NCBI GenBank assembly: GCA_947505105.1
Contig: CANNKG010000018.1
Location: forward strand, 1-45,501
Direction: 5' to 3'
DNA: 45,501 bases
Source of the DNA: Methylococcaceae bacterium
GTDB lineage: Bacteria > Pseudomonadota > Gammaproteobacteria > Methylococcales > Methylomonadaceae
This document shows, one piece after another, positions 38,011 through 45,458 of the stretch. How positions within the stretch are numbered: the stretch's first letter is position 1; each line of letters starts with the position of its first letter. Position numbers and translations under genes: made by a program. The notes beneath the pieces are model-generated. The model was not told where the DNA came from. It searched no databases and saw nothing but the letters and a program-made list of their open reading frames with translations.

Positions 38011-39510
38011 ATGACAAGAGCAAAAAAAGCTGTTCTATCCCTGGTAGAAGATACCGTAGTTGGAAATTCCCAAATTAATTTGGAATTATTCGAAAAAATC
38101 ATTTCACATGATCCGGTTTTAAAAGGCAACCCAGTTAGATTATATCGTAGTCACGACGGAAAAGATTTTGTTGAATTGGTCGGTAAAGGGATGAAAAAAC
38201 ACGGGTTGATGATCCTATCTTCAAAGGCGTTTAAAAAAACTTTGAATTACTATCACTTAAGCAACAATCCGTTATCAAGTATGGATGCTATTGAAAAAGA
38301 TGTAAATGAGGCCATTAAAAAGCTTGACGCGATTTTTGAAGGTGAAGTTAATCCTCAACACATTTTTAATCGTATTGCCAATTTGGGAGATACGATTTTT
38401 GTGAATTTGAATAACGACGCGAAAGAAGTAGTTAAAATCACAGGAGATGGCTGGGAAACCATCACTGAATGTCCGGTTCTCTTCATTCCTTCTAATAACG
38501 CGCTTGAAATGCCAAAGCCAGAAACAGGCGGAAGTCTGGAAGACCTGACCGAGCTATTTAATGTTGATGACGATAGCGCAAAACTTATTGCGGCCTCAAT
38601 CCTTATGATGTTTCGCGGAATGGGTCCTTATCCAGTATTGAATTTGATTGGACCTCAAGGTTCTACAAAAAGTACCACAGCAACAATTATTAGAAACCTC
38701 GTTGATCCGGTACGTCATCCTTTACTCCAAATTCCCAAGAGCGTTCATGATCTCAATGTTGTCGCTGCAAAAAATGCAATTTTGAATCTCAATAATGTTA
38801 GCAAACTGAGCGACGCGATTAGCGATGCTCTTTGCGTTATTGCTACAGAAGGCGGGGCTGCTAATCGAAAGTTATTCACGAGTGATGACGTGGTTGTTCT
38901 TGAGAATAATCGACCTATTATTATAAACGGGATAACCCGCGCGATTAATCGTGGAGATTTGATTGATCGGACCATTTCCATTCATTTGCCGAAAGTATCA
39001 AAAGAGGATCGTAAAACGCGAAAAAAAGTCATGGACGAATTCGAACGGAGACACTCACGTATTTTAGGTATGTTGTTTGATGGGGTTGCTGCTGGTTTGA
39101 AATACTTCGATACAATGGAACCAAATGGCTTACCTCGCATGGCGGATTTCGCACAATTTATTTGCGCGGCAGCGAAAGGGATGAATGGAAAGATGGACTC
39201 TTTCCTTGAAATTTACAATAACAATCAGGAAGAAGCATTGAATGACACTTTGGAAAATTCGGTTACAGTTCAAGCTATCAATAATTTGATGATATCAAAG
39301 AAAAGTTGGACCGGACCAATGTGGAAGTTACTCTCAGAATTAAAGGTTCATCATAATAATTGTATGGGGGCACTTCCAGACAACGCGCAAACGTTGAGAA
39401 ATGAGATTCGACGTGTCGAACACTTGCTAACCATTGAAAACATCACAATAGAGCAACTCCCTCGAAAATCTGGAGAAAGACCTTACATCATCACAAAAAC
39501 CATTATTTGA
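38011..39510 (+). CDS. SF3-like helicase/primase-associated ATPase
   Basis: The product is 499 residues. The ATPase core has the P-loop IGPQGSTKSTT near residue 213, a LNLNNVSKLSDAISDALC stretch that replaces Walker B, the ATEGGAANRKLFTSDD segment and RPIIINGI...GDLIDRTI. These are features of a family of phage and plasmid ATPases related to primase-helicases and D5-like proteins. The N-terminal ~180 residues are mixed alpha/beta and unrecognised. The inferred role is DNA unwinding at the element's origin. The gene is divergent from the HTH gene and is followed by an 80-bp repeat unit at 39583. The ribosome-binding site is weak (GAGTAACCACA), yet the ATG is the natural start. No primase catalytic motif is visible, so it may need a partner. 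Confidence 0.8.
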   Translation: MTRAKKAVLSLVEDTVVGNSQINLELFEKIISHDPVLKGNPVRLYRSHDGKDFVELVGKGMKKHGLMILSSKAFKKTLNYYHLSNNPLSSMDAIEKDVNEAIKKLDAIFEGEVNPQHIFNRIANLGDTIFVNLNNDAKEVVKITGDGWETITECPVLFIPSNNALEMPKPETGGSLEDLTELFNVDDDSAKLIAASILMMFRGMGPYPVLNLIGPQGSTKSTTATIIRNLVDPVRHPLLQIPKSVHDLNVVAAKNAILNLNNVSKLSDAISDALCVIATEGGAANRKLFTSDDVVVLENNRPIIINGITRAINRGDLIDRTISIHLPKVSKEDRKTRKKVMDEFERRHSRILGMLFDGVAAGLKYFDTMEPNGLPRMADFAQFICAAAKGMNGKMDSFLEIYNNNQEEALNDTLENSVTVQAINNLMISKKSWTGPMWKLLSELKVHHNNCMGALPDNAQTLRNEIRRVEHLLTIENITIEQLPRKSGERPYIITKTII

Positions 39511-39582
39511 GTAATAGCTAACCAAAAACGGTATTTAATCTACCGCTCGAAATTGTTTAATTCGAATCTATGACGACTCGGG

Positions 39583-39662
39583 TGTCGTCATAGATAGCTA
39601 GATTGTCACTCTTAAACAGTTGAATATTAAATAATAATGACACCATGACGACAGTGACAACA
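39583..39662 (+). repeat. 80-bp palindromic repeat, unit 5 (isolated copy)
   Basis: TGTCGTCAT, ATTGTCAC, GTTGAATATTAA, AATGACA and ATGACGACAGTGACAACA occur in the order and spacing of units 1-3. It lies about 2.8 kb from the cluster, just beyond the ATPase gene. Confidence 0.8.
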
Positions 39663-39836
39663 TATTTTAAAGCCCAGCTATTCTTTGTTCGTTATCCAAT
39701 TCCCCACTCCATCACAGTAATTTATTTGTCAATTTAATAGCTCAGGCTTATCCATATTTTTTGCCGTAGTTCGTCTATTTAATTATTTTTACAAAGATTT
39801 CGTTCCCAGCCGGTAAAAAATAAGCGAAATAATATC

Positions 39837-39853
39837 TATATCAACTAGTTACA
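39837..39853 (+). repeat. TATCAAYTAGTTA word, copy 3
   Basis: TATATCAACTAGTTACA matches 3754-3770 exactly, about 36 kb away. Confidence 0.55.
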
Positions 39854-39983
39854 AGCCATTCTGTCCCATCCTGTCTGTCTGGAATACGATACCGGTTGCA
39901 GCCTGAATTGTCGCTATCGGTCGTGCCAGATGCAGCTATCTGCATTATCCTAAACCAGGTGACAACTCATCTCGGATAACAAC

Positions 39984-40374
39984 ATGCAACGCCTACTCGA
40001 CATCGGCTTTCGACACGTCGGCTGCTGGACCGTTAATGATAAAAATCTCAGCTTTGAACTTGACACTTCAATAACCTCAACGAATGCACTGTACGCCTTT
40101 ATCGACAGCGACACTGTTCTTATACATTGGTAAGACCACCCGATCACTTGCCAAGCGCATGTATGGCTACGAGCGTCCAGGTTCAACGCAGCTAACGAAT
40201 CTCCGCAATCACGCCAATCTCAAAGAATTGCTCGCTCAAACCAACGCGGTTGAAATTTTCGCATTGCCTGATCACGGACTGCTCCAATACGGCCCATTCA
40301 AAATTAATTTAGCGGCAGGATTGGAAGAAAGTTTGATCAAAACATTCAAACCAATTTGGAATAATCGACAGTAA
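39984..40374 (+). pseudogene. GIY-YIG nuclease-family gene, broken by a +1 frameshift
   Basis: Two overlapping frames together form one protein of about 129 residues. The first runs from the ATG at 39984 (MQRLLDIGFRHVGCW...) to a TAA at 40131. The second reads LYIGKTTRSLAKRMYGYERPG through to 40374. The switch lies around 40116-40120: removing one base there joins ALYAFIDSDTV to LYIGKTT, the expected GIY-YIG motif order (YAF...LYIGKT). The later STQLTNLRNH and NLAAGLEESLI segments with the terminal PIWN also fit this family, which cuts DNA with a single metal. The gene is therefore either a recent pseudogene or carries a sequencing error. GGATAAC lies before the first ATG. It sits between the two helicase genes, a common place for accessory nucleases in mobile elements. 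Confidence 0.75.
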
Positions 40375-40379
40375 TGGTG

Positions 40380-40463
40380 CTAATGAATGAAAAAATACGA
40401 TTAATGAATAAAAAACACTATTACATAATAAAAATATGAGCACTGATGAATGAAAAAACATCA
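40380..40463 (+). repeat. Array of four 21-bp iteron-like repeats
   Basis: Units start at 40380, 40401, about 40422 (degenerate) and 40443, exactly 21 bases apart. The core is TRATGAATGAAAAAA followed by YAY. Two helical turns per unit is typical of initiator-binding iterons. A further degenerate unit may follow at 40464. Confidence 0.55.
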
Positions 40464-40667
40464 CTTACATAGGTAATAAACAAGGTATTAAACAGAGTAT
40501 AAATTTAGTATTACAATGTGCTCAGTAAACTATCAGGACAAGATGAAACAGCATGAAACACTATAATACATTTTGGATCATATATATTGCATATGTAATT
40601 GATATTAAAGTAAATTAAATATTTTTATAAATGTTTATGTTAGACGAGTAGATAATTAAAATTATTC

Positions 40668-40695
40668 TTGACATACCTAAATTTCACAGTAGAAT
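40668..40695 (+). promoter_or_regulatory. Sigma70-type promoter candidate
   Basis: TTGACA at 40668-40673, a 16-base spacer and TAGAAT at 40690-40695. Transcription would begin near 40702, giving a leader of about 430 bases before the helicase gene. Confidence 0.5.
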
Positions 40696-40708
40696 TAGCT
40701 GCACACGT

Positions 40709-40717
40709 TGTGGATTA
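40709..40717 (-). promoter_or_regulatory. DnaA box candidate (one mismatch)
   Basis: The minus strand reads TAATCCACA against the consensus TTATCCACA. Confidence 0.35.
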
Positions 40718-40893
40718 TATCAGCGTAAGATTGAAGATTAAGAGAATTAAAATTTAATTTGCATAATTCGATTTTACTGTTATTATGTAAACCGTTTCTA
40801 AGCTAATCAGTAATATCAATTTCAGCACAGGAAGTTAATGTGCGCAAATATCAGATAATGGCAACTGGCGATGTCTACCGGAGTGCCTAGGCG

Positions 40894-40902
40894 TTATCCA
40901 CA
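40894..40902 (+). promoter_or_regulatory. DnaA box (perfect consensus)
   Basis: TTATCCACA matches the high-affinity DnaA box exactly. It lies about 230 bases upstream of the helicase gene. Confidence 0.55.
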
Positions 40903-41128
40903 ATAACGTCGACATCATATAGCGGTTTTTTGCCGCAACACAAATATAAATTACGATTTACCTATGCTTGGCGTTATCTCGTTCTTCGCCAATGGTTTTT
41001 TGTCGTTGAACCGGATAGCAATTTTTTAAATATTTTGTCATGCCCGTCTTCTGTGGAAATCAGAAGCCATTCGTGACTTTAGATTACTGCTGATGAGCGT
41101 GTGGCATTTCCTCCCGGAGGATTTGAAA

Positions 41129-42901
41129 ATGCAAAACGACGACTCAGATGATGAAGACTTTGAGGACCAAGAGGACGACGACGATTACGCAACCAATGCC
41201 CTGAAGCAACGGAACGCTGAAATAAATTTGCTGCGGCAAAGCGGGAGATTTATCGAAGCCTATCTTTGCAACAACGCAGCGCTGGAATTTCTACAGAACG
41301 TCCAAACAATGTCTGCGCTTAATTGTGGAAAGCGAGTTAAGGATGATGCAATAAAAGAGTTGCTGGAAGCAATTAACGACGACCGAGACTTAGTTGGCGA
41401 AGTGGTTAGTCTGTTAGATAAGCAGGGCTACAAATTGCCTAAAATCGAGGCATCGCCGCACTCTGATAAAGCGAAAGTAATGCCGAAATTGACTGAGGTT
41501 GTACAATCGGCTCTGGGAGTGCTAGAGCCATCGTTGGTTGTTAATTTTCCAGTTGCAACGAACACGGTATTTAATTCGTTAGATCCTCCGTCAGATACTT
41601 TAACGCCGGAACAGGCATTAGATTGGTGCCGGAGCAGGTTCATTTTCGCGCTGGTAAACAAGAAGTTTCGCTTGGTCGATTTGAAGTATTTCGATCCTGT
41701 GACTGAGATGCTGTGCCTTGAGCCTTACGATGTGACTGAGCTGAATCGGTTTTTTGGTTGGTGTTCGGTTGCAATACCGATCACCAACAAAGCTGGGAAG
41801 CCTGATTTTATACTTCGAAAAGTTATTGACTATTTCGAAGCTAATGAAAAACGACGTTATGAACAGATTGTTTTCTCACCTGGAGGAACGCTACCACCTA
41901 ACATTTTTAATACGTGGAAAGGTTATGCGGTAACTCCGTTAGCGGGCTCTTGGGCGAAGTTGGATCGGCATATCTTGGAGGTTCTTTGTGACAATGATCA
42001 AGGTCATTACCAATATTTTTTAGATTTGTTGGCAAACCTAGTTCAACTGGATCAAAAGCCGGGAGTTGCAATCGTTCTGGTTGGCAAAAAGGGTACAGGA
42101 AAAAGTTTAGCTGTTAGTTATATCGGGCGAATCTTCGGTAGACATTATGCTCAACTCACGAAACGCGACCATCTTCTCGGTCGCTTCAACTCAAACTTAA
42201 TCGACAAGCTGTTGATCTTTCTCGATGAAGGTTTTTGGGGTGGAGACAAGGTTGCAGAGGGAGCCCTAAAGGGGCTAATTACTGAAGATCAACTTACAGT
42301 AGAAGCTAAATTTGAAAATGTCAAGTCAGTGGTCAATCACATTCGCATAGTTATGGCATCTAACGAGGACTGGGTGATACCAACATCACATGACGAGAGA
42401 CGTTATTTTGTATTGAGAGTGTCAGATAAATGGATTGGAAATTACAAGTATTTTGAAGAGCTTGCGTATGAAATGGAGGGCGATGGACCAGCGGCAATGC
42501 TGCATGATTTGCTCAAAAGAAAATACGACATTAAAAAATTGCGATCGGCTCCAAGGAGTTCGGAGTATGCGAGTCAAACGTTTCAGTCGGATCCAGTGTT
42601 CCGGTTTCTGGTTAAGTGCATTGATAGAAGCAGTTTACTCGATCCGGCAATGAATGGTGGTGTTCTGGCTTGGGGCGCGGTAGTCAAAGACGATTTACAC
42701 AAGGAATTTCAGATGTTTAGAAATTGTGAAGGACAAAAACACCCCGAGAATAAGGTTAATTTCGGGCGAAAGTTAAAGGAGTGGTTGCCGATGATTGGGA
42801 CAACTAAGATAAATGGAATGCCAGCGCATAACTTTCCGCAGATTGAAGAATGTAAAACTGCAATTGAAGCGGTTCTTAAGACACCTTGGCATTGGAATTG
42901 A
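41129..42901 (+). CDS. DUF5906-type phage/plasmid primase-helicase (SF3-like)
   Basis: The start is set at 41129 because CGGAGG sits 8 bases before that ATG; an ATG at 41093 would add 12 residues and lacks such a site. The product is 590 residues. An acidic N-terminus (DDSDDEDFEDQEDDDD) leads into a helical region. The ATPase domain has VLVGKKGTGKSLA near residue 319, LLIFLDEGFWGG near 366, GLITEDQLTVEAK, and the IRIVMASNEDWVIP sensor segment followed by DERRYFVL. This order defines the DUF5906 helicases of satellites, phages and plasmids, in the family of P4 alpha and D5. It would unwind the origin just upstream. Only the helicase half is present; a primase active site is not seen. It is the second ATPase of this type in the module. 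Confidence 0.88.
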   Translation: MQNDDSDDEDFEDQEDDDDYATNALKQRNAEINLLRQSGRFIEAYLCNNAALEFLQNVQTMSALNCGKRVKDDAIKELLEAINDDRDLVGEVVSLLDKQGYKLPKIEASPHSDKAKVMPKLTEVVQSALGVLEPSLVVNFPVATNTVFNSLDPPSDTLTPEQALDWCRSRFIFALVNKKFRLVDLKYFDPVTEMLCLEPYDVTELNRFFGWCSVAIPITNKAGKPDFILRKVIDYFEANEKRRYEQIVFSPGGTLPPNIFNTWKGYAVTPLAGSWAKLDRHILEVLCDNDQGHYQYFLDLLANLVQLDQKPGVAIVLVGKKGTGKSLAVSYIGRIFGRHYAQLTKRDHLLGRFNSNLIDKLLIFLDEGFWGGDKVAEGALKGLITEDQLTVEAKFENVKSVVNHIRIVMASNEDWVIPTSHDERRYFVLRVSDKWIGNYKYFEELAYEMEGDGPAAMLHDLLKRKYDIKKLRSAPRSSEYASQTFQSDPVFRFLVKCIDRSSLLDPAMNGGVLAWGAVVKDDLHKEFQMFRNCEGQKHPENKVNFGRKLKEWLPMIGTTKINGMPAHNFPQIEECKTAIEAVLKTPWHWN

Positions 42902-42913
42902 AGCGTGACAGAT

Positions 42914-42937
42914 CTATCCCAGCCCCGTCCGGGATAG
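42914..42937. terminator. Hairpin just downstream of the helicase gene
   Basis: CTATCCC (42914-42920) pairs with GGGATAG (42931-42937) 13 bases after the stop codon. It has no T-tract, so it could be a weak or factor-dependent terminator or a protein site. Confidence 0.35.
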
Positions 42938-42956
42938 GTGCGAGATAATGGAAACC

Positions 42957-43115
42957 CATCCAGGACAAATTAGACTATATATATCAATTAGTTATATTAT
43001 ATAGAATAGATTCCTAGATAAAAGTTATAAAAATTAAATAGTTATGCTTTTATTTTAGGGGTGGGAGAAGGAAAAAGGGCTCAGGGAAGGATTGGTAAAT
43101 TCATCTAGGATCTAG
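42957..43115 (+). repeat. Right copy of the dispersed non-coding repeat
   Basis: It is a diverged direct copy of 3545-3740, with exact blocks CATCCAGGACAAAT and TATCAATTAGTTATATTA and weaker similarity beyond. It starts 55 bases after a helicase gene stop; the left copy starts 51 bases after the topB stop. Confidence 0.7.
42982..42999 (+). repeat. TATCAAYTAGTTA word, copy 4
   Basis: It is identical over 18 bases to 3601-3618. Confidence 0.55.
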
Positions 43116-43151
43116 GAAAAATTAGTAAAGTTGTTATAAATCAATAATATA

Positions 43152-43195
43152 AATGGGATAGATGATTTTGGGTATCTAGGTTCATCTATCCCATT
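43152..43195. repeat. Perfect 14-base inverted repeat
   Basis: AATGGGATAGATGA (43152-43165) and TCATCTATCCCATT (43182-43195) are exact reverse complements around a 16-base loop. It has no T-tract, so it is more likely a protein site or RNA structure than a simple terminator. Confidence 0.75.
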
Positions 43196-43349
43196 GCAAG
43201 AAAAGTCCAGCATCAAGACTCAACCGCAATTGCATTAAGCGGCAGCCGTTAAATGGGTGTTCGGAGGTCATAGCAGATACATGCAACCATCTTAACTCCA
43301 TCTAAACGTTATGTTGGATGGTTAACTTTAAAAAAACTAAAGGATTTTT

Positions 43350-43814
43350 ATGGAAAAGATCGATATTGTTCATTATTTAATGAATTGCCATATGTACTGC
43401 GCTGTTAATACCGAGAATTTAGCCTACCTTGATGCTATCGAAACTCATCCGCTGAATTTATATGCGGATAGAAATTTCTCTAGTTCCATCGGTTATATCG
43501 AGCTAACAGTTGATGCATCCGTTAAGTTTTCTATGGAATCGCCAAACTGGAGTGTTAAAGGTGATTTCGTATCGACCATGAATTCGGAATTGCTTTCGGT
43601 CAAACATCTACCAGGAAACGCCAAGTTTTGTGTCAAGGATTCGCGCGTTACTGCTATATTCGAATTTGAGGTAGGTGAGCCTATTGAAATAATTTATAAA
43701 ATAACATTATTTCTTGAGGCAATTTCGAACATTATTCTGATTATTGAAAATGAAATAGCAATCGCTAAGGCGAAGAGTAAATTAGCTTCTTTGAATACAA
43801 ATAATTCTCACTAA
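43350..43814 (+). CDS. Small hypothetical protein
   Basis: The product is 154 residues and begins behind an AAAGGA site. It has an alternating beta-like middle (IGYIELTVDASVKFSM, then GDFVSTMNSELL) and a C-terminal amphipathic helix rich in Ile and Glu (IIYKITLFLEAISN...). There is no signal peptide or known motif. It precedes another small gene by 11 bases and is probably co-transcribed with it. I do not recognise a family; small cytoplasmic proteins at this place in mobile elements are often phage or element accessory factors. Confidence 0.65.
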   Translation: MEKIDIVHYLMNCHMYCAVNTENLAYLDAIETHPLNLYADRNFSSSIGYIELTVDASVKFSMESPNWSVKGDFVSTMNSELLSVKHLPGNAKFCVKDSRVTAIFEFEVGEPIEIIYKITLFLEAISNIILIIENEIAIAKAKSKLASLNTNNSH

Positions 43815-43825
43815 GGAAACGAGTC

Positions 43826-44170
43826 ATGAAAAGTATTGTTATTAAAGAAAATGAATTAAAAGATACTATTTTTGCAAAATGGAAAAAAGAAATAATCGAA
43901 GCCGATGCTTTGATATTTCAGGCATGCGTTTCAAATGTGCTCCGCAATACCGATGATAACTATTTTTTCAACGCTGATACTGGTGTTTTAGAAATTGATC
44001 GAAAAGAGGTGTTAACAACTTTCTTCGCAGAAAAGAAAGTTTCTCCGGAAAATGAAGCGGCTTACCAAATATTGGCTGATTTTATTATGTTTAAGTTGTA
44101 TGGCGCCTATTTTTTCCTTGAAAGAGGCGATAGCGGCATGTCGAACCAATATATCCTGCCTGTTTTATAA
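43826..44170 (+). CDS. Small acidic hypothetical protein
   Basis: The product is 114 residues, with AAGGAAACGAG before the ATG. The predicted content is helical and acidic (ENELKDTIFAKWKKEIIEAD; later AAYQILADFIMFKLYG). It ends 12 bases before a strong terminator, so it is the last gene of the two-gene unit that begins at 43350. No domain is recognised. Confidence 0.65.
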   Translation: MKSIVIKENELKDTIFAKWKKEIIEADALIFQACVSNVLRNTDDNYFFNADTGVLEIDRKEVLTTFFAEKKVSPENEAAYQILADFIMFKLYGAYFFLERGDSGMSNQYILPVL

Positions 44171-44182
44171 TTAAAGAAAAAT

Positions 44183-44214
44183 ACCACCCTGATAATAACT
44201 TCAGGGTGGTTTTT
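44183..44214 (+). terminator. Strong Rho-independent terminator
   Basis: ACCACCCTGA (44183-44192) pairs perfectly with TCAGGGTGGT (44201-44210) around an 8-base loop and is followed by four T. It ends the two-gene unit upstream. Confidence 0.92.
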
Positions 44215-44250
44215 ATAATCAATTTTCTTTATTCCTTAGGAGGAATAATT

Positions 44251-44547
44251 ATGAATATTTTGCCTGAAAAAGAAATTATGAAAAGTATATTAGTTGATGT
44301 TGTTGTTGAAGAATTCAATATCGAAGAGCAAAGCGATCTTTTGTTTTACGAGAGAGGCTCGTTTTATATCAATGGGACCTTACTTTATACTGCGTTCAGA
44401 GTCGCTACAAGAGCATTAAATCAGAATGCTGATATTACTTGGACTGGCTTTCGTGATGCAGTAATTAAATACTTTAACGCCGAATTGTTTTGTTCTGATG
44501 ATAACGATTTTGGATGGTATTTTAAATTCGACGTCATCAAAGGCTGA
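44251..44547 (+). CDS. Small hypothetical protein with excellent ribosome-binding site
   Basis: The start at 44251 is chosen for the AGGAGGA site 7 bases upstream; an ATG at 44206 lies inside the terminator stem of the gene before. The product is 98 residues, acidic, with a helical start (NILPEKEIMKSILVDVVVEE) and an aromatic end (DDNDFGWYFKFD). It is a single-gene unit between two terminators. No family is recognised. The near-perfect Shine-Dalgarno suggests strong translation. Confidence 0.7.
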   Translation: MNILPEKEIMKSILVDVVVEEFNIEEQSDLLFYERGSFYINGTLLYTAFRVATRALNQNADITWTGFRDAVIKYFNAELFCSDDNDFGWYFKFDVIKG

Positions 44548-44600
44548 AAATGGTTTGGTAATTAACTTATGTTGATTACCAAATAGTGAAAATATTATAT

Positions 44601-44636
44601 AACGGCAGTCTTTATATTTAATTGGCTGCCGTTTTT
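44601..44636 (+). terminator. Rho-independent terminator
   Basis: AACGGCAG (44601-44608) pairs with CTGCCGTT (44626-44633) around a 17-base loop, with a T6 run overlapping and following the stem. It ends the gene at 44251. Confidence 0.8.
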
Positions 44637-44665
44637 TGAAAAAACAATTTTAAATGAGAATTATT

Positions 44666-45040
44666 ATGTCAACTTTTAGTTTTATTTACGCAGTAATAAC
44701 TATTCCAGAATTAGTCCTTGAAATAGGAAATTATTATGGCTATAAAAAAGCGAGAAAAAGGTTCGGAATGTATTTGAGAAAAACTATCGGGTCAAAAACT
44801 TTGTTAAAATTATATGAAGATCTTTACGATTCATATATTGGGCATGCTCAAAAGATCAGCTATCAGTACGGCGATGGTGATATTACAATCTTTCATGTGA
44901 GGGGTTTATTTATGGTTCGCACCAGTGATTATAAATATCAGCATTTATTTTATTCATGGCATGAGGCTTATCGTCATCAGCGTATATTGGCAAAAATAGT
45001 AGCGCCAAGATCAAAACCATCGTACAGAAAACAGATGTAG
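44666..45040 (+). CDS. Small basic hypothetical protein
   Basis: The product is 124 residues from the ATG at 44666; an ATG at 44654 would add four residues and neither has a strong ribosome-binding site. The N-terminus (STFSFIYAVITIPELVLEIG) is moderately hydrophobic, and the rest is basic and Tyr-rich (YGYKKARKRFGMYLRK; HEAYRHQRILAKIV). This charge suggests nucleic-acid or membrane-surface binding, which is only an inference. The gene follows a terminator closely and is followed by an inverted repeat at 45072. Confidence 0.6.
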   Translation: MSTFSFIYAVITIPELVLEIGNYYGYKKARKRFGMYLRKTIGSKTLLKLYEDLYDSYIGHAQKISYQYGDGDITIFHVRGLFMVRTSDYKYQHLFYSWHEAYRHQRILAKIVAPRSKPSYRKQM

Positions 45041-45458
45041 TAATTCCTCCGTAATTGAACAAAGTTACAACACTCGCGAATTGGCAAAGATCCCGTTCGC
45101 GAGTTTGCTTCAGTCGCATTTATTTCGATCCGTATCGGTCTGATACTATGACCATCAAAACTAACTCAAGTCAAATCCTGTCAAAATGAGGGACGTGAAG
45201 TCATCCAGCTAACGACTAACAGTTGCACCTCTACTTACGTTGATGCTTCTAATAAGCCCGCAAACTTACTAAACATTGAAATGCAACGACTTTACTATTA
45301 AATTTACATTTTTGTGTCAAAAAAGTGCCGACCAGGAGGGGGAAGGCTCCGTTAAAAAAAGGCGGATTCAACTCCGAAGTGCAATCGCCAATAATAGGAT
45401 ATTAAGGAAGGCTAACTGATATAGTGCCAAGCTTTTTTCTATCCGACTAAAGACGAGA
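45041..45458. other. 418-bp gap before the transposase gene; contains likely IS30-type left end
   Basis: No gene is seen. The first part has an inverted repeat at 45072-45104. Around 45355-45390 the GGCGGATTCAACTCCGAAG stretch, followed by GTGCAATCGCC, resembles the ends of IS30-family elements by general memory; the exact end cannot be placed because the element's other end is outside the window. Confidence 0.4.
45072..45104. terminator. Inverted repeat, possible terminator
   Basis: ACTCGCGAA (45072-45080) pairs perfectly with TTCGCGAGT (45096-45104) around a 15-base loop. Only a short TTT follows, so termination would be weak; it lies 32 bases after the small basic protein gene. Confidence 0.5.

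Larger units (their letters stand above)
39511..39983. other. 473-bp non-coding region with one 80-bp repeat and a TATCAAYTA word
   Basis: It holds repeat unit 5 (39583-39662) and the TATATCAACTAGTTACA word (39837-39853). No open frame in it looks coding apart from the GIY-YIG gene that begins at its right end. Confidence 0.6.
40375..41128. other. Putative replication origin region (iterons, DnaA boxes, AT-rich)
   Basis: This 754-bp gene-free region is very AT-rich on its left. It contains a 21-bp periodic repeat array (40380-40463), a sigma70-like promoter (40668-40695), a one-mismatch DnaA box on the minus strand (40709-40717) and a perfect DnaA box (40894-40902). It ends at the strong ribosome-binding site of the DUF5906-type helicase gene. 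The combination is what iteron plasmid origins look like, but no function is shown. Confidence 0.5.
42902..43349. other. 448-bp non-coding region with right repeat copy and hairpins
   Basis: No gene is visible. It holds two hairpins built on CTATCCC/GGGATAG words and the right copy of the dispersed repeat. The first small gene of the next group begins at its end. Confidence 0.6.

Noticed and set aside
40380-40484. Retron or group II intron RNA in the AT-rich region
   Set aside because: No reverse transcriptase gene lies nearby, and the 21-base periodicity is better explained by iterons.
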